From NCBI GenBank assembly GCA_964544865.1, contig CAZJDV010000004.1, positions 1 through 64,000 of the forward strand: a DNA stretch of 64,000 bases, written 5' to 3'. Source of the stretch: CAZJDV01 sp964544865 (GTDB lineage: Bacteria; Chloroflexota; Dehalococcoidia; Lucifugimonadales; CAJWER01). Positions within the stretch are counted from its first letter, which is position 1. Each line of letters starts with the position of its first letter. Position numbers and translations under genes: made by a program. The notes under the pieces are model-generated. The model saw only the letters and a program-made list of their open reading frames with translations, was not told the origin of the DNA and did not search any database. This document shows, piece by piece, positions 7,309 through 17,533 of this stretch.

Positions 7309-8607
7309 ATGACAACCTCGAGGAGCGGCCAGAGCAGCTATAACTGCTCCTTCTGTGGCAAAGCGCAGGGCCAGGTAAAGCGCCTTATCGCGGGACCGGA
7401 CAATGTCTTCATATGCGACGAGTGCGTGGCGTTGTGCGGACAGATAATAACGGAAGAGAGCCCCTCGGTCACCCCTCGCGAGCCGTCCGGGATGATGGCG
7501 AAGGGCGTAAGCCCCAAATGGCTGTACAACAAGCTGGACGAATACGTCGTCGGCCAGGACCAGGCGAAAAAGGTCATGAGCGTCGCCGTCTACAACCACT
7601 ACAAGCGCGTCTGGTCCAATCAAAACCTGGACGATGTGGAGCTTCAGAAGGCCAATATACTGATGCTGGGGCCGGCCGGCTCCGGCAAGACGCTTCTCGC
7701 ACGGACCCTGGCGAGGGTCCTCGACGTACCTTTCGCCATAGCCGACGCCACTTCGCTGACCGAGGCGGGCTACGTCGGAGAGGATGTCGAGAACATCCTG
7801 CTGCGACTCGTCCAGGCCGCCGAGTTCGACATACCACGCGCCGAGCAGGGCATCATCTACATCGACGAGATCGACAAGATCGCCCGCAAGAGCCCCAACC
7901 CGTCTATCACGCGTGACGTGTCTGGCGAAGGCGTCCAGCAGGCGCTATTGAAGATCGTCGAGGGCTGTATAGCCAACGTCCCGCCCCAGGGCGGACGCAA
8001 GCACCCGCATCAAGATTTCTTGCAGATGAAGACCGACGATATCCTGTTCTTGTGCGGCGGGGCATTCGAGGGCCTCAGCGACATCGTCGAGTGGCGTATC
8101 TCCAAAGACAAGACGAGAATCGGGTTCAACTCGATGTCAAGCGCGGAGGCGGACGCAGTGGACGAAGGCGACTTGCTGCAACACGTCCTAGCCGACGACC
8201 TGCTTGCCTACGGGTTCATCCCAGAGCTCGTGGGGCGCCTGCCGGTTACCGTTGGCCTCTCCAAGCTGGACAGAGATGCGTTGATCCAGGTCCTGACCGA
8301 GCCCAAGGACGCCCTGGTGAAGCAGTACCAGGCGCTGTTCCACATGGACAACGTCGAGCTCGAGTTCACCGACGAAGCGCTGGTCGCCGCGGCGGATGCC
8401 GCTCTCAAGCAGGGCACGGGCGCGCGCGGTCTGAGGTCCGTCATGGAGCAGACGCTGCTTGACGTGATGTACGAATTGCCGACGCTGACCGAGGTATCAC
8501 GCTGTATCGTTGAGAAGGACGCCATTATGGGCGACTCGGACGTTCTTTTGGTGACGGAAAATGCCGAGCCGGTGCCCCTGCCATCCATTGAGCGGAAATC
8601 GGCCTGA
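7309..8607 (+). CDS. clpX: ATP-dependent Clp protease ATP-binding subunit ClpX
   Basis: 432 residues from ATG 7309 (purine-rich GAGAGGGGG just upstream). The N-terminal zinc-binding domain has CSFC and CDEC pairs (Cys4). The AAA+ core has Walker A GPAGSGKT, the pore loop GYVGEDVE, Walker B IIYIDEIDKI, and sensor-2 in KQGTGARGLRSVME. It unfolds substrates and threads them into ClpP. A longer reading from ATG 7273 or 7219 is possible but adds residues the family lacks. Confidence 0.95.
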   Translation: MTTSRSGQSSYNCSFCGKAQGQVKRLIAGPDNVFICDECVALCGQIITEESPSVTPREPSGMMAKGVSPKWLYNKLDEYVVGQDQAKKVMSVAVYNHYKRVWSNQNLDDVELQKANILMLGPAGSGKTLLARTLARVLDVPFAIADATSLTEAGYVGEDVENILLRLVQAAEFDIPRAEQGIIYIDEIDKIARKSPNPSITRDVSGEGVQQALLKIVEGCIANVPPQGGRKHPHQDFLQMKTDDILFLCGGAFEGLSDIVEWRISKDKTRIGFNSMSSAEADAVDEGDLLQHVLADDLLAYGFIPELVGRLPVTVGLSKLDRDALIQVLTEPKDALVKQYQALFHMDNVELEFTDEALVAAADAALKQGTGARGLRSVMEQTLLDVMYELPTLTEVSRCIVEKDAIMGDSDVLLVTENAEPVPLPSIERKSA

Positions 8608-8835
8608 CCCTCTCTTGCCCCCGGTCCACCGGGCGGTTCGCTCGCCATGGCATCAGCCGAGAGGGATTGCTCGACGCCGGCGCGGCCATGTACCCTTCGA
8701 GGTTTGAGCGGTGTTGACCTCCGACTGCCACGCGGCCCCGCCAACTGACGTCACACCTTCTATCCCCGGCTCCTGGGCGCACGCGAATTCGCATTGGACA
8801 CGGAGCCTTGAAGGCCAGGATTCCGTCCCATCGGT

Positions 8836-8848
8836 TAGCATGATGCTA
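8836..8848. promoter_or_regulatory. Palindrome TAGCAT-G-ATGCTA upstream of the DapA-family gene
   Basis: A perfect 13-base palindrome lies 22 bases before the ATG at 8871. It is a candidate operator that would overlap the promoter or early leader. The rest of the 8608-8870 intergenic region shows nothing else I can identify. Confidence 0.25.
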
Positions 8849-8870
8849 GAAAACTATGAAGGAGAAGCGC

Positions 8871-9836
8871 ATGATCACGGTCGATGAAGCCAGGGCGAAG
8901 ATGGACGGTGTCGTCATACCGCTGGCGACGATTTTCAAGGAGGACCTATCGCTGGACGTCGATGCGACGCAGCAGAACGTCCAGTGGATCGTCGACCAGG
9001 GGGCGAAGCCGGGAAATACGGTATTCATCGCCGTCGGCTCCGGCGGGGATTTCACGGTCATGACCACCGAGGAGCGCAAGGCGGGGATCAAGGCCATCGC
9101 CGAGGTCGCAATCCCCAATAACATCCCGACCTTCGCCAGCGTACAGAGCACCGACATCCGGACCACCATCGAGCTCTGCCAGTGGTGCGAGGAGGTCGGC
9201 GTCGACATTGTCCAGATGAGCAGCGCCTACTACTACGATGTCAAAAGAGACGACATCATCGCCTGGGTCAAGGAAGTGGCCAAGCATACGGACGTGGGAT
9301 TCGCCGCGTATAGCCACTGGTACAGCGGCTCGAAATACGACATGACCATGGACGTGGCCGAGGAGATTCTCAAGATCCCCAATACAGTGGCGGTTAAGTG
9401 GGGCTCCCCGAATCTGGACAACTACCTTGCGGGCATCAAATATTTCTTGCCCAAGGCGGCGGTCGTGAACAACGGCCCGTTGAGCATCTACGGCTATCAG
9501 CTTGGCGTCAAGGCCTGGGTCAGCCACGTCCCCAATTTCTTCCCGCAGCACTCCTGGGCCGTCCACGAACTGATGAAGACCGGTAGGTTCGACGAGGCCG
9601 AGCGCGTCTTCGATGAATTCGACATCGAGTACGATCTTATCCGGGGCGCCATCAACTCACAGACCGCCGGCGAAGGTGTTTTCGTCAAGCCGTTCATGCG
9701 CCACATGGGCCGGCCTTCGGGACCGTCCCGTCTTCCCTCCCGTGAAGACGTGGCGACGGACGAGATCATGCAGAGGATCAAGGCCCTCATGGACAGAGCG
9801 CCCGCCCTTGTCGAGAGCGCCGGAGTCGCCCTTTGA
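8871..9836 (+). CDS. Dihydrodipicolinate synthase (DapA) superfamily aldolase/lyase, substrate unknown
   Basis: 321 residues with the TIM-barrel layout of the DapA/N-acetylneuraminate lyase family. The Schiff-base Lys is in NTVAVKWGSP (about residue 170), and a Tyr-rich stretch SAYYYDVKRDD sits where the catalytic Tyr lies. The GTTGE motif that binds the keto acid carboxylate in DapA reads GSGGDF here, so it is probably not lysine-pathway DapA; another 2-keto acid or aldehyde is likely. Start ATG 8871 has AAGGAG 6 bases upstream and replaces the earlier ATG at 8856. It stands alone between clpX and the convergent rpsR operon, so context does not reveal its substrate. Confidence 0.75.
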   Translation: MITVDEARAKMDGVVIPLATIFKEDLSLDVDATQQNVQWIVDQGAKPGNTVFIAVGSGGDFTVMTTEERKAGIKAIAEVAIPNNIPTFASVQSTDIRTTIELCQWCEEVGVDIVQMSSAYYYDVKRDDIIAWVKEVAKHTDVGFAAYSHWYSGSKYDMTMDVAEEILKIPNTVAVKWGSPNLDNYLAGIKYFLPKAAVVNNGPLSIYGYQLGVKAWVSHVPNFFPQHSWAVHELMKTGRFDEAERVFDEFDIEYDLIRGAINSQTAGEGVFVKPFMRHMGRPSGPSRLPSREDVATDEIMQRIKALMDRAPALVESAGVAL

Positions 9837-10043
9837 GACCCTGGGGCCGGCCGGTAGTGTGGTTCGTTCCCTTCGTACCGCGGACGTGCGACCGTAAGGG
9901 AACAGGAAAGGACGAGCCCGTGGCCGCTGGACACGCCACTCTCCCGGTCCTGATGAGACGGGGACCGGATCCGCTGCCGTTCGGTCGCGGCTAGAGAGTC
10001 TGATCCCTCCAGACGCCCCTCGGGGAAACCACGAGATAGCTTC

Positions 10044-10397
10044 CTAGCGGCGCTGGTTCTGAATCGGAACGGTCAGGTGGCCGCGGCTCGTCGGCACCAT
10101 AGCTAGGAATCGCGCGCGTTTGACGGCGAGGGCCAGGCCGCGCTGGTGCTTGCTGCACACGCCGCTCTTGCGGCGCGATTCGATCGTCGCCTGGTCCGAG
10201 ATGTACCGTCTCAGCACGCCGATGTCCTTGTAGTCGATGTACTTGACGTGATTGACGCAGAATCCGCACACCTTCCTACGCGTGTAATAGCGGGGCCTGC
10301 CGCGTCGGAAACCGCCGCCCCCGCCGCCAGGGCCACCTCTTCCGCCGCCGCCGGGCGGCCCGCCCCTTGGGGCCGGACTGCGTTGTTGCGTCGTCAC
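10044..10397 (-). CDS. rpsR: 30S ribosomal protein bS18 (zinc-binding type)
   Basis: 117 residues. After a low-complexity Gly/Arg/Pro head of about 35 residues comes the S18 core: RRKVCGFCVNHVKYIDYKD, LRRYISDQ and KHQRGLALAVKRARFLAMVP. Two Cys pairs (CGFC and CSKH) mark the zinc-binding form. The GTG start at 10397 follows AGAGAGG by 8 bases. It is the last gene of rpsF-ssb-rpsR. The Gly-rich extension is unusual and might bind RNA. Confidence 0.93.
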   Translation of the reverse strand: MTTQQRSPAPRGGPPGGGGRGGPGGGGGGFRRGRPRYYTRRKVCGFCVNHVKYIDYKDIGVLRRYISDQATIESRRKSGVCSKHQRGLALAVKRARFLAMVPTSRGHLTVPIQNQRR

Positions 10398-10429
10398 GTC
10401 ATGAACCTCTCTGTCGTTTAATGATTATC

Positions 10430-10837
10430 CTACCAGGGCAGATCTTCGAGATTGCCCGCCGGGGCGCCCGCCGCGCCCTCGGCCTCACTCGCACCCTCTT
10501 CAGTCATCACCGCCCGGTCAAGGAAGAGTACCTGAAACGCATTTATCTCATTGCCGGCTCTCGGCTCTCCCTCCCGGCTGACGTAAGGGCTGCTGCTCAA
10601 CCTGCCGTCAACGTATACCTTCATACCCTTGACCACGAACTGGTTGCACTGCTCGGCAAGCCGGTTCCATGCATTGACTCTGAACCACTCGGTCTCTTCG
10701 TGCTTCTCACCGTCGGCCGATGTCCACCTTCGATTGGTGGCGACACGGAACGAAGTTACCGGGTTTCCGTTCGGCGTATAACGCATCTCCGGCTCGGTGC
10801 CAACGTTCCCGATGACTGAGATCTTGTTCATGGTCAT
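10430..10837 (-). CDS. ssb: Single-stranded DNA-binding protein
   Basis: 135 residues from ATG 10837, preceded by AGGGGG. The OB-fold is recognisable from MNKISVIGNVGTEPEMRYT, FRVATNRRW and ETEWFRVNAWNRLAEQC to VYVDGRL. A short disordered Glu/Ala/Gly linker follows, then the partner-binding tip LEDLPW, a variant of the usual acidic DDIPF. It lies between rpsF and rpsR, the conserved arrangement. It protects ssDNA and recruits replication and repair proteins. Confidence 0.94.
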   Translation of the reverse strand: MTMNKISVIGNVGTEPEMRYTPNGNPVTSFRVATNRRWTSADGEKHEETEWFRVNAWNRLAEQCNQFVVKGMKVYVDGRLSSSPYVSREGEPRAGNEINAFQVLFLDRAVMTEEGASEAEGAAGAPAGNLEDLPW

Positions 10838-10877
10838 GGCGTACCCCCTGAATCCCGTCGGCAACAATGGCGAGTCG

Positions 10878-11174
10878 TTACGTTCGTGTCACCAGGAATC
10901 TTATGAGATCTTGAGCGGCGCCCAGGCTCCGCTTGAGCTCCGTGACGGCGCTCGCGTTCAACGAGAACTTGGCCAGGATATAGTTGCCCTCGTTGAACTT
11001 CATGATTGGGAATGCAAGCCGTTTGAGTCCCCAATTCTCGTGCTCCGCGATGGAGCCGCCGGCATCCGTGATGAGCTTATCGACCCGCTCCACGGTAGCG
11101 GTAATCTCCTCCTCCGTCGCCTCCGGACTGAGCACAAACACAACTTCGTAATCTCGTACTCGCTGAACTACCAA
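10878..11174 (-). CDS. rpsF: 30S ribosomal protein bS6
   Basis: 98 residues with RDYEVVFVLSPEATEEE, ENWGLKRLAFPI (family core WG-KRLAY-I) and EGNYILAKFS. The start is TTG 11174 with AGGAG (11180-11184) 5 bases upstream. The nearby ATG at 11179 is out of frame and stops after three codons. It heads the rpsF-ssb-rpsR operon and is divergent from lipB, so the operon promoter should lie in 11175-11332; I see no strong consensus there. Confidence 0.93.
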   Translation of the reverse strand: MVVQRVRDYEVVFVLSPEATEEEITATVERVDKLITDAGGSIAEHENWGLKRLAFPIMKFNEGNYILAKFSLNASAVTELKRSLGAAQDLIRFLVTRT

Positions 11175-11332
11175 ATCATCTCCTGAGTTGCCGCATGATG
11201 GACTGCATTATAGCATGTGGGTGCTGTGACGGTACAGTAGCGGAACTGGTCCCGGAATCGTGCGTCCAAGCTTCGCAGCATGACCCAGGGGTGTCCGCGC
11301 GGAGGTGACTCCAAAGCTGGCCTGGAGGGCCG

Positions 11333-12091
11333 GTGAGCGATACAATGGCCCTCATGGAGATTCTGTCGATTCCGCCCAAAGAGGGCATTTGCCTGGCGAT
11401 CTCTCTGGGCATCGTGGACTACCGCGCCGCCTTCACCCTGCAGCGGCGTCTGCATGAGCGCGTGGCTGTGGACGACCTTCCCGGCGTGCTGTTGCTGCTG
11501 GAGCACCCGCATGTCTATACGCTGGGCCGGCGCGGGAGCCGCGACGACATCTTGGTGACTCAGGACAGGCTGGCCGAGCTGGGGGTCGAGGTGCACCATG
11601 CCGACCGTGGCGGCGAGGTCACCTACCACGGTCCTGGCCAGCTAGTGGGTTACCCCGTCGTCAACCTGCGGAAATGGGGTGACGGACCGCTGCGATTCGT
11701 CCGGGCGCTGGAAGCTGTGCTCATCGCGACGTTGAACGAGTTCGGGATCAAGGCGGGGAGCGAGCAGCGCCCAACCGGCGTGTGGGTGGGCGACGCGAAG
11801 ATATCCGCCATCGGTGTGAAGGTCAGCCGGGGGGTGGCCACCCACGGGTTCGCCCTTAACGTCGGTCCCGACCTGTCATACTTTGATCACATCGTGCCCT
11901 GCGGAATGCCGGATGGGCGCGTCGCGTCGATGGAGTCGGTCCTGGGGGAAACCGTCAGCGTCCCCTCCGTGATCCCGGTCGTGGCGCGCCACTTCGGCCG
12001 TGTCTTCGGCCTGGACATCACAACGACGGCATTGGCGGATCTCGGCGAGACCATGGAGGAGCCGGCGTCGGCCGGGTTGGGAAATGTCTAA
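11333..12091 (+). CDS. lipB: Octanoyltransferase LipB
   Basis: 252 residues. The family signatures are present: RGGEVTYHGPGQLVGYP, GVWVGDAKISAIGVKVSRGV (with the catalytic Lys) and HIVPCGMPDGRVASM (with the catalytic Cys). LipB moves octanoate from acyl carrier protein to lipoyl domains, the first step of lipoate assembly; lipA is not in the window. The GTG at 11333 is close behind GGAGG (11324-11328). ATG 11345 or 11354 are possible starts, since the fold proper begins near LAISLGIVDY. Confidence 0.92.
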   Translation: MSDTMALMEILSIPPKEGICLAISLGIVDYRAAFTLQRRLHERVAVDDLPGVLLLLEHPHVYTLGRRGSRDDILVTQDRLAELGVEVHHADRGGEVTYHGPGQLVGYPVVNLRKWGDGPLRFVRALEAVLIATLNEFGIKAGSEQRPTGVWVGDAKISAIGVKVSRGVATHGFALNVGPDLSYFDHIVPCGMPDGRVASMESVLGETVSVPSVIPVVARHFGRVFGLDITTTALADLGETMEEPASAGLGNV

Positions 12092-12112
12092 CGTGCTGGC
12101 ACGCGACGCCTC

Positions 12113-12439
12113 GTGAACGCGGTGCGGTATTCGTACGTCGGACTCAGTGACGGTGTGCGGCGCCACACGTCCTTTCGACAGGAGGTGGCCGCCGGCGCGG
12201 TCCTCGCGCCCCTGGCCGTATGGCTGGGCGATGACGGACTGCAACGCGCGGCTATGCTAAGCTCGTTAGTGCTCGTGCTCATAGTCGAGCTGTTGAATTC
12301 GGCGGTCGAAACGGTCGTCGACCGCATCGGCACGGAGGAGCACGAGCTTTCCGGGCAGGCCAAGGACCTGGGCTCCGCGGCGGTGATGCTGTCGCTGCTC
12401 AACGTGCCGCTGGTCTGGGGCCTAATACTACTGGGGTAA
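12113..12439 (+). CDS. dgkA: Diacylglycerol kinase family (undecaprenol kinase-like)
   Basis: 108 residues, slightly shorter than the usual 120. It contains the DgkA signature VELLNSAVETVVDRIGTEEHELSG-KDLGSAAV between hydrophobic segments, giving three membrane helices, and FRQE near the N-terminus. It would phosphorylate diacylglycerol or undecaprenol at the membrane. GTG 12113 is the only start after an in-frame TAA, and no good ribosome-binding site precedes it. It begins 22 bases after lipB and may depend on its translation. Confidence 0.85.
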   Translation: MNAVRYSYVGLSDGVRRHTSFRQEVAAGAVLAPLAVWLGDDGLQRAAMLSSLVLVLIVELLNSAVETVVDRIGTEEHELSGQAKDLGSAAVMLSLLNVPLVWGLILLG

Positions 12440-12497
12440 GCCCAGACCTGCCCGGCCGATTCACCCCTGAGCACTTAAGAACCAGGACGATGACAAC

Positions 12498-14837
12498 ATG
12501 AACTTGTCACGATTGCTGTTTAGACTCTTGCTTGGGCGGAGGCTGCCTATCACCGGCGGGATCATGACGGCGCCGGGCATCACCGGCCTTGTGACCATCC
12601 GGCGAGACGGCTACGGAGTTCCATACGTCGAGACTGAGTCGAACGAGGACGCCTGGTACGGCGTCGGTTTCTGCCAGGGGCAGGACCGCCGCTTTCAACT
12701 CGAGATGGTGCTGCGGGTGGCCCGGGGCACGCTTAGCGAGCTGCTGGGGGAGAGCTATCTGAGCGTCGACCGGCTTTCGCGGCAGATAGGTTTCGTCCAC
12801 TACGCGGTGCCTCAGATGGACGCCATCGAACCGGGGACCGTTCGCGTTCTGGAGGCCTTCGCCCGCGGCGTCAACGAGGGCTCGACCCTTGGGGTCAAGC
12901 GGCGCGCCCACGATTTCACGCTGCTGCGAGGCAGGCCGTCGGCCTACTCAGCCCTGGATGTCATCGCCATCGGCAAGCTCCAGGCGTTCCTCCTGGCGTC
13001 TAACTGGAACATCGAGCTGGCACGCTACCACATCCTTAGCGAGGACGGCCCGGAGGCCCTGGAGGCATTGGATCCGGGCTATCCGGAGTGGCATCGCGTG
13101 ACGGCGCCGCCGGGCGTGCCGCAGGGCCCAGCCGCGGATAGGCTGGCCGAGGATCTGTCCGCGCTGCGAGAGGTCGTGGGACAGGCCGGAGGCTCCAATA
13201 GCTGGGCCCTGGCACCGTCACGGACGGCGGGGGGCCGGGCCATCCTCTCCAACGACCCGCACTTGCGGCCCACCCTTCCGCCGCACTGGTACTTCGCCCA
13301 TGTCCGGACCCCCGAGTGGGCCGCGGCGGGGGCCACCTTCGCTGGGGCGCCCGCCTTTCCCGCGGGCCACAACGGTTTCGCGGCCTGGGGTATAACGGCC
13401 GGTTTCGTGGACAACAGCGACCTGTTCCTGGAAGAGCTGGGCCCAGACGGTCGAAGCGTGCGCCAGGGCGATGGCTTCGCGCCGTGCGAGGTCCGCGAGG
13501 AGGTCATAGCCGTCAAGGGCAAGCCCGATGTGGTGGAAAAGATCGTCGTAACACCTCGAGGGCCTATCGTGGGCGAGGCGGTGGGCGGCGGCGTGGGCGC
13601 GATGTCCCTTCGGGCCACCTGGCTGGACCCGCGGCCGGTCAACGGGCTGATGGGGGTCCATCGAGCAGGGTCGTTCGAGGAGTTTCGGACTATTTGCGAG
13701 GCGTGGCCGCTGTCGTCCCTGAACATGCTCTACGCGGATACCTCGGGCGCCATAGGCTGGCAGCTAATGGGAGATGCGCCCAGGCGTCGCAAGGGCTGGG
13801 GCACCGTGCCGCAGCCGGGCTGGGAGTCAGGCTCGGGCTGGGAGGACGGCCTGGTTCCCTTCGAGGAGATCCCACATGCTGAAGGACCGCCGGAGGGCAT
13901 CCTGGCCTCGGCCAACAACAGCCCCACGGCCTCAGGCGAGGGGCCATTCCTGGGCGTCGACTGGCTCGACGGATACCGCGTCGGACGCATTTTCGAGGCC
14001 CTGGAGTCCAGGGCGGACTGGGACGTTGCCGCGACCCTGGCGCTGCACCTGGACAACGAAAGCCTGCCCTGGCGGGAGCTGCGAGGGATCGTGTGCGGGT
14101 CGAGCCCCGGGGGACAGGACGCGCGGCGCGCCCTGGAGCTCCTGGAGCCGTGGGACGGTGTTTTGAGCGCCGGCTCCCCCGCGGCCACGGTGTTTCAACT
14201 TTTCCTGGCGCACATGCACCGGCAGGTAGCGCTGGCGAAGGCGCCACGCTCCTGGGCCTGGGCGGTAGGCGCAGGACCCAACGCGGTAGTCCCCCGGACG
14301 ATGCTGCTGGCGCGTCGCGTGGGACACCTGGTCCGCCTGCTGAGAGAGACGCCGGAGGGCTGGTTCGAGAAGGGATGGGACCAGGCCATCGAGGACGCCC
14401 TGGCGGCGGCCGTCAAACACCTGAGGGCCGCGTACGGCGACGACGAAAGCGAGTGGGCGTGGGGCGCCGTCCGGCCTCTGACTCTGCGGCACCCCGTGGG
14501 AGACCGCAAGGTCCTGGGCGGCGTCTATAATCTCGGCCCCTTCCCCTGGGGCGGCGACACCAACACGATCTCACAGGCCACCGCAGCTCCCGACGACCCG
14601 CTGGCCAACCCCATGGCCATTGCGTCGATGCGCATGGTCATCGATTTGGGGAATTGGGAGGAGTGCCGGTTCGTGCTGCCGGGCGGCCAGTCGGGCAACC
14701 CGCTGTCGCCGCACTACGACGACATTCTTCCCCTGTGGAAGCGCGGGGAAGGCGTTCCCATCGCGTGGTCGCCGGACAGGGTCAGAGAGATTGCCACGAC
14801 CACGCTAACCCTGTCACCGCCGTGGGCGCAGTCCTAA
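12498..14837 (+). CDS. Penicillin acylase family Ntn-hydrolase
   Basis: 779 residues. An alpha-subunit region (GVPYVETESNEDAWYGVGF, QGQDRRFQLEM) precedes the autocleavage site QAGGSNSWALAPS. Ser233 would become the N-terminal nucleophile of the beta subunit, with NDPHL, GHNGFAAWGIT and VDNSDLF following as in the family. Precursors cleave themselves into a heterodimer. Members act on beta-lactams, acyl-homoserine lactones or other amides; the substrate here cannot be told. There is a short hydrophobic N-terminus (MNLSRLLFRLLLGRR) but no clear signal peptide. Its stop overlaps the convergent stop of the lipoprotein gene. Confidence 0.9.
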   Translation: MNLSRLLFRLLLGRRLPITGGIMTAPGITGLVTIRRDGYGVPYVETESNEDAWYGVGFCQGQDRRFQLEMVLRVARGTLSELLGESYLSVDRLSRQIGFVHYAVPQMDAIEPGTVRVLEAFARGVNEGSTLGVKRRAHDFTLLRGRPSAYSALDVIAIGKLQAFLLASNWNIELARYHILSEDGPEALEALDPGYPEWHRVTAPPGVPQGPAADRLAEDLSALREVVGQAGGSNSWALAPSRTAGGRAILSNDPHLRPTLPPHWYFAHVRTPEWAAAGATFAGAPAFPAGHNGFAAWGITAGFVDNSDLFLEELGPDGRSVRQGDGFAPCEVREEVIAVKGKPDVVEKIVVTPRGPIVGEAVGGGVGAMSLRATWLDPRPVNGLMGVHRAGSFEEFRTICEAWPLSSLNMLYADTSGAIGWQLMGDAPRRRKGWGTVPQPGWESGSGWEDGLVPFEEIPHAEGPPEGILASANNSPTASGEGPFLGVDWLDGYRVGRIFEALESRADWDVAATLALHLDNESLPWRELRGIVCGSSPGGQDARRALELLEPWDGVLSAGSPAATVFQLFLAHMHRQVALAKAPRSWAWAVGAGPNAVVPRTMLLARRVGHLVRLLRETPEGWFEKGWDQAIEDALAAAVKHLRAAYGDDESEWAWGAVRPLTLRHPVGDRKVLGGVYNLGPFPWGGDTNTISQATAAPDDPLANPMAIASMRMVIDLGNWEECRFVLPGGQSGNPLSPHYDDILPLWKRGEGVPIAWSPDRVREIATTTLTLSPPWAQS

Positions 14838-15183
14838 CTGTCGTCGAGGGCCTTGATCTCGCCGGTCTCGGTGATGTCCACCGCGTAGCCCTCGATGGCG
14901 GAGGGAATCTGGCGGAGGAGATCAGTGGTCTTCTTCACCACGAGGACCCTGATACACGGCGTCTCTGAGCATTCGCCCTGGTTGACGCCGACGACGCCGG
15001 ACAGCCCCATGAGGCCGTCCTCTTGCTCGCCGAGGACCTTTCGATGGTCTTCCTTGGCAACGAGTCCCCGTTCGGCGGCGGTGGTGTACCTTGTTTGCCG
15101 CACGCCACCACCATGAAGAGCAGAAGGGCCGCGGCGACTATGGTAGCGTCTCTCGAAAAACGTATTGCGGTCGGGGGTATTAC
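14834..15183 (-). pseudogene. Frameshifted lipoprotein with a VVGVG-type domain
   Basis: The N-terminal part reads TIVAAALLLFMVVACGKQG, a lipoprotein signal with lipobox VVAC (Cys at 15100-15102). The remainder, in another frame, is KVLGEQEDGLMGLSGVVGVN, then ECSETPCIRVLVVKKTTDLL and a tail with IEGYAVDITETGEIKAL. The frame changes within the Pro-coding CCACCGCCGCCG stretch near 15060-15085, consistent with a repeat-unit slip. No ATG, GTG or TTG lies close before the signal in that frame, so the start is uncertain (about 15150-15183). The VVGV...VLVV...LDG...G.I.AL pattern is the same as in the N-terminal domain of the secreted protease encoded at 15370-17128. Function unknown. Confidence 0.6.
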
Positions 15184-15320
15184 GGCGTGCGGTTCGGGTT
15201 CCGGGCCAAGGACTCTAGCGATGGTGAAGGGCCGAAGCCGTCTATCAATAGCCTCGTGACTGATATCGTGGTGGTGACCCGCACGGCTAATACGCCAGGG
15301 CATTGGAATCGTTGTCCGTG

Positions 15321-15352
15321 CGTAAGAGGCTGGCGTTCGCCAGCCCCTTACG
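15321..15352. terminator. Strong stem-loop after the secreted protease gene
   Basis: CGTAAG-A-GGCTGGCG / CGCCAGCC-C-CTTACG folds into a 14-bp stem with a single A-C mismatch and a tiny loop, 18 bases downstream of the minus-strand stop at 15370. No U-run follows on either strand, so it could be a Rho-assisted or 3'-end stabilising structure. Confidence 0.5.
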
Positions 15353-15369
15353 GTTTACCTGATGCTGCT

Positions 15370-17128
<1,759 letters not shown>

Positions 17129-17287
17129 CTCATCCTCCTAATCCCGACTCAGGTAGTCATACCCGCCGCATGCGCTTTCTTCGCGACCGGCTTCATCCGG
17201 GGATTATCAACACCTCTCGAACAACCATACGCCCAAAGGGCCCTTGCGTATTCAATATTCGATTCTAACGCACCGTCCTCTCTCGCG

Positions 17288-17307
17288 CATCACCCGTTCG
17301 GGTGATG
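17288..17307. promoter_or_regulatory. Palindrome CATCACCCG-TT-CGGGTGATG in the argF upstream region
   Basis: A perfect 9-bp inverted repeat lies in the 405-base gap between the protease gene (start 17128) and argF. It could be an operator (an ARG-box-like role is possible but the sequence does not match that consensus) or a hairpin in a leader. The rest of the gap, apart from the argF promoter, shows nothing recognisable. Confidence 0.3.
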
Positions 17308-17484
17308 TATATAGAGAGTAGTCTTCCCTCCACCGTCTACGAGATACCGCGCTCACGGCACACTCGCGCACGCAGTTTACTCGCCGAACGCCTCAATGTC
17401 TATCTGACCGTTCCTTGAGAGTGCGACGGCCGACGACCCGGCGCTTGCCCGTGCCGGCCGCCTCTGATCGCACCTTTGTCTGCC

Positions 17485-17513
17485 TTGCCGAACCACGTTC
17501 GTGCTACTATATT
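17485..17513 (+). promoter_or_regulatory. argF promoter
   Basis: TTGCCG (17485-17490), a 17-base spacer and TATATT (17508-17513). Transcription would start near 17520, which rules out an earlier GTG at 17501 as the start codon and fixes the GTG at 17534. Confidence 0.6.
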
Positions 17514-17533
17514 CTCCGAGTGAGGTGCGTACC

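Noticed and set aside
11168..11179. ATG at 11179 (minus) as the rpsF start
   Set aside because: It is out of frame with rpsF and reaches a stop after Met-Ile-Trp; TTG 11174 with AGGAG at 5 bases fits.
10797..11186. Long plus-strand frame opposite ssb and rpsF
   Set aside because: It is antisense to two well-conserved genes, with no ribosome-binding site or family features.
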